From NCBI RefSeq assembly GCF_001913155.1, contig NZ_CP018760.1, positions 4,092,001 through 4,156,000 of the forward strand: a stretch of DNA of 64,000 nucleotides. Reading direction: 5' to 3'. How positions within the stretch are numbered: the first letter of the stretch is position 1; each line of letters starts with the position of its first letter. Both the position numbers and the translations under genes were made by a program. Shown here piece after piece: positions 61,495-64,000 of the stretch. The notes below the pieces were generated by a model. That model searched no databases. It was not told where the DNA came from and saw nothing but the letters and a program-made list of their open reading frames with translations. Origin of the DNA: Maribacter hydrothermalis (GTDB taxonomy: Bacteria > Bacteroidota > Bacteroidia > Flavobacteriales > Flavobacteriaceae).

Positions 61495-63471
61495 TTAATA
61501 GGCAATTAAATCTTTTAATGAAGCCTCAAATCTAGATTTGGCAAGGTATTGTTGTTCTAATTGTGTATTAAAAGGTATTGGAGTCTCCAAGCTACCAACT
61601 CTTCTTATTGGTCCATCTAAATATTCGAAACAATTTTCCATTACTAAGGATGAAATGTCGCTTGCAATACCCCCAAATAAACTATCTTCTTGTAAAATGA
61701 TAAGTTTCCCGGTTTTCTTTACTGAATAATATATAGCTTCCATATCTAAAGGCTGTAATGTGCGTAAATCCAATAAATCTGCCTTAATATCAGTATTTTT
61801 ATCCAAAGTCTCAAATGCCCAATGAACTCCCGCACCATATGTAACAATGGTAATTGAAGTACCTTCTCTTAATAGGCCTGCCTTCCCAAAAGGTAAGGTA
61901 TAGTAACTTACCGGTACTTCTTGGTACATACTTCTATACAATCCTTTGTGTTCAAAAAACATAACGGGGTTTGGGTCTTCAATTGCCGTTGCCAATAATC
62001 CCTTTGCGTCGTATGGAAATGCTGGATAAACCACTTTTAAACCGGGTGTTTTAGTAAACCATGCTTCATTTGTTTGCGAATGAAACGGACCGGCAGATAC
62101 TCCACCACCACAAGGCATACGAATTACAACATCCGCATTTTCTCCCCAACGGTAATAACTTTTTGCTAAATAGTTCACAATTGGGTTAAAACCGCTACTG
62201 GCAAAATCAGCAAATTGCATTTCCATTACTGCTTTCATCCCATTAATAGATAATCCCATTGCAGCGGATACAATTGCCGATTCACATATGGGGGTATTAC
62301 GCACACGTTCTTTACCAAACTCCTCTACAAAACCTTCTGTAATTTTAAAGACACCACCGTATTCTGCAACATCTTGACCCATTATTACTAGGTTATCATA
62401 TTTCTTCATGGACTGTTTTAATCCGTCAGAAATGGCATCAATTAATCGAATATTTGTCGTATGTATGTTTGGTTTAACTTCTTTAAAATCATAATTTTGA
62501 TATACTTCATTTAATTCTTTACTTTCATTTGGGATAATTGATTCTTCTGAGTAGGCTTTTTGTAAATGCTCATCTATTTCCGTTTGTATTTCCACTCTGA
62601 TAGCATTTATACTATCATCTTTAAGAATTTTTTCTTTCTTTAAAAAAGTGATGTAATTCTCTAACGGGTCTTTCTCGGCCCACGCATCTAACAATTCCTG
62701 AGGAACATATTTTGTGCCACTAGCTTCCTCATGACCTCGCATACGAAAGGTTTTAAACTCTAGCAATACTGGTCTTGGATTATTTCTCATATCCGCCATC
62801 AATTCTGAAACCTTCGTATAAACCTCTAAAATATTATTACCGTCAATAATATGGGACTCCATACCGTAACCTTTACCTTTATCTGCGAGGTTCTCACATT
62901 TAAATTGCTCGTTTGTTGGCGTAGATAACCCATAACCATTATTTTCAATACAAAATACCACAGGCAGATCCCATACTGCCGCTACATTTAATGCTTCATG
63001 GAAATCACCCTCGCTCGTAGCTCCTTCTCCTGTAAATACGGCGGTCACTGTTTTTTCACTTTTTAATTTATGAGCCAGTGCAATACCATCGGCTACACCC
63101 AACTGCGGACCAAGGTGCGAAATCATTCCTATGATTTTAAATTCTTGGGTTCCAAAATGAAAACTTCTATCTCGACCCTGTGTAAAACCACTTGCCTTAC
63201 CTTGCCATTGTGTAAAAAGCCTATACAGCGGTATTTCCCTAGTCGTAAAAACCCCTAAATTCCTATGCATTGGCAAAACATATTCGTCTTTTTGTAAAGC
63301 TGTTGTCACTCCCACAGAAATTGCCTCTTGTCCTATACCGCTAAACCACTTGGACACTTTTCCTTGTCGTAATAGTATTAACATTTTTTCCTCAATCATA
63401 CGAGGTTTAAGCATTGCTTTAAATAGGCTTAGCTTTATTTCATCCGAAACCGTAAACTGTTTATAATCCAT
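61495..63471 (-). CDS. fused alpha-beta E1 component of a 2-oxoacid dehydrogenase complex
   Basis: The preferred start is the ATG 63471 (MDYKQFTVSDEIKL, 658 residues). The N-terminal half is E1 alpha with the thiamine-diphosphate motif GEGATSEGDFHEALN ... CIENNGYGLSTP and FRMRGHEEASG. The C-terminal half, from about 355, is E1 beta (LVIMGQDVAEYGGVFKITEGF, TPICESAIVSAAMGLSINGM, GGVSAGPFHSQTNEAWF). Such fusions are usual in Bacteroidota for branched-chain 2-oxoacid (2-oxoisovalerate) dehydrogenase E1. It supplies branched acyl-CoA, a starter for iso-fatty acids and possibly the nearby polyketide. The gene is separate, 523 bp from the OmpA/lipocalin pair's promoter side. Confidence 0.92.
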   Translation of the reverse strand: MDYKQFTVSDEIKLSLFKAMLKPRMIEEKMLILLRQGKVSKWFSGIGQEAISVGVTTALQKDEYVLPMHRNLGVFTTREIPLYRLFTQWQGKASGFTQGRDRSFHFGTQEFKIIGMISHLGPQLGVADGIALAHKLKSEKTVTAVFTGEGATSEGDFHEALNVAAVWDLPVVFCIENNGYGLSTPTNEQFKCENLADKGKGYGMESHIIDGNNILEVYTKVSELMADMRNNPRPVLLEFKTFRMRGHEEASGTKYVPQELLDAWAEKDPLENYITFLKKEKILKDDSINAIRVEIQTEIDEHLQKAYSEESIIPNESKELNEVYQNYDFKEVKPNIHTTNIRLIDAISDGLKQSMKKYDNLVIMGQDVAEYGGVFKITEGFVEEFGKERVRNTPICESAIVSAAMGLSINGMKAVMEMQFADFASSGFNPIVNYLAKSYYRWGENADVVIRMPCGGGVSAGPFHSQTNEAWFTKTPGLKVVYPAFPYDAKGLLATAIEDPNPVMFFEHKGLYRSMYQEVPVSYYTLPFGKAGLLREGTSITIVTYGAGVHWAFETLDKNTDIKADLLDLRTLQPLDMEAIYYSVKKTGKLIILQEDSLFGGIASDISSLVMENCFEYLDGPIRRVGSLETPIPFNTQLEQQYLAKSRFEASLKDLIAY

Positions 63472-63642
63472 ATAGATAATGCATTTTGCTAATAAAATAT
63501 AAATGTAACAAAAATGCATTCACTAAGTAACATTTATAACACAGCTTGTAAATCAGTAATAATTATTAATTTTACTTTATAATTGCTATTTAAAATGAGT
63601 TGGCGCTCTTGCGTCGAGTTTATTTATTTAAATCCCATACAT

Positions 63643-64000
63643 ATGAGCTTAGTACCTAGTGTTGATTTGTCAGATTTTCTTTCGGAAGACCCAAAAAGAA
63701 AGAAAAAATTTATTAATGAAATAGGAAAGGCATTTGAAGATATTGGTTTTGTAGCTTTAAGTGGTCATTTTCTTTCTGAAGACTTAGTAGATTCTTTATA
63801 CGAGGAAATAAAGGCATTTTTTAATTTGCCAGAAGAAGTGAAGGAAGGCTACCAAATTGAAGGCATAGGTGGACAACGTGGATATACATCGTTCGGAAAA
63901 GAACATGCAAAAGGAAAAAAAGAAGGTGATTTAAAGGAATTTTGGCATTTTGGACAGTATGTTGAAGATAATGCTAAATTGGAGGAAGAATATCCTGCCA
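63643..64000 (+). CDS. isopenicillin-N-synthase-like 2-oxoglutarate/Fe(II) dioxygenase (partial)
   Basis: The ATG at 63643 opens a frame that runs off the right edge (119 residues seen): LVPSVDLSDFLSEDPKRKKKFINEIGKAFEDIGFVALSGHFLSEDLVDSLYEEIKAFFNLPEEVKE and GGQRGYTSFGKEHAKGKKEGDLKEFWHFGQY. This is the DIOX_N domain of the isopenicillin N synthase family (P.vDls, A..diGFv.l.gH, F.LP.e.K, gqRGYt.fG.E.akg....DlKEfwh). The catalytic His-x-Asp lies beyond the window. The substrate is unknown. It is divergent from the E1 gene with 171 bp between starts. Confidence 0.9.
   Translation, partial: MSLVPSVDLSDFLSEDPKRKKKFINEIGKAFEDIGFVALSGHFLSEDLVDSLYEEIKAFFNLPEEVKEGYQIEGIGGQRGYTSFGKEHAKGKKEGDLKEFWHFGQYVEDNAKLEEEYPA

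Overview
The window looks like chromosome of a marine-type Flavobacteriaceae bacterium (phylum Bacteroidota). The signs are AT-rich DNA, a short primary sigma factor of 286 residues, Bacteroidota -7 promoter boxes (TAnnTTTG) close upstream of several genes, many small lipoproteins, SlyD- and TlpA-like proteins, and a fused E1 alpha-beta keto-acid dehydrogenase. I saw no rRNA, tRNA, transposase, integrase or CRISPR array. Layout. 1-19.3 kb is ordinary chromosome: partial YqhD alcohol dehydrogenase, nitroreductase, a TetR regulator with a palindromic operator, a TPR histidine kinase, a patatin-like lipase, a DEAD-box helicase, RpoD, a dienoyl-CoA-reductase-type flavoenzyme with a perfect 34-bp palindrome at its start, a ricin-repeat protein coupled to a TPR adenylate/guanylate cyclase, a peptidase-M20-like protein lacking its usual glutamates, cytochrome c, a serine hydrolase and an NAD-binding protein. 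20.5-26.2 kb carries gamma-glutamyltransferase and a sulfur module (SoxB-like metallophosphatase, two half-size YeeE/YedE transport proteins, an MBL-rhodanese enzyme). 26.4-47.5 kb is an accessory island with an unusual regular build. Gene cassettes are framed by the same families of structured repeats. A unit ending in a purine-rich 'start' tract lies 122-150 bp before the first gene, and a 'B' imperfect hairpin begins 12-32 bp after the last gene. Long 'M' spacers follow, holding two further hairpins whose stems change in a compensatory way between copies, plus 30-mer sites in direct and inverted orientation. The cargo reads as anti-phage or genome-defence genes: an AAA ATPase + RloB pair; a 971-residue helicase with a possible nuclease tail; an operon of HTH regulator, C5 DNA methyltransferase, double-GHKL ATPase/kinase, receiver protein and a small caspase/CHAT-like protein; and a sacsin/NOV-type GHKL ATPase fused to a PD-(D/E)xK nuclease domain with a HEPN-like partner. 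47.7-54.3 kb returns to housekeeping genes (FKBPs, TlpA, ribosome hibernation factor, TerC). 54.3-60.1 kb is a seven-gene operon of a type III polyketide synthase with its own ACP, KS, dehydratase, enoyl-reductase-like SDR, methyltransferase and FAD oxidoreductase, probably making a lipid-like aromatic or pyrone product. 60.1-64 kb has an OmpA lipoprotein, a lipocalin-like lipoprotein, the fused E1 enzyme and the start of a 2-oxoglutarate dioxygenase. The strongest candidates for something undescribed are the repeat-framed cassette architecture itself, which could be folded single-stranded recombination or transposition ends, and the methyltransferase / GHKL-kinase / receiver / caspase-like operon at 37.76-42.43 kb, which looks like a two-component-wired, protease-effector defence system. 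All function calls come from reading motifs by eye; no database search was run.
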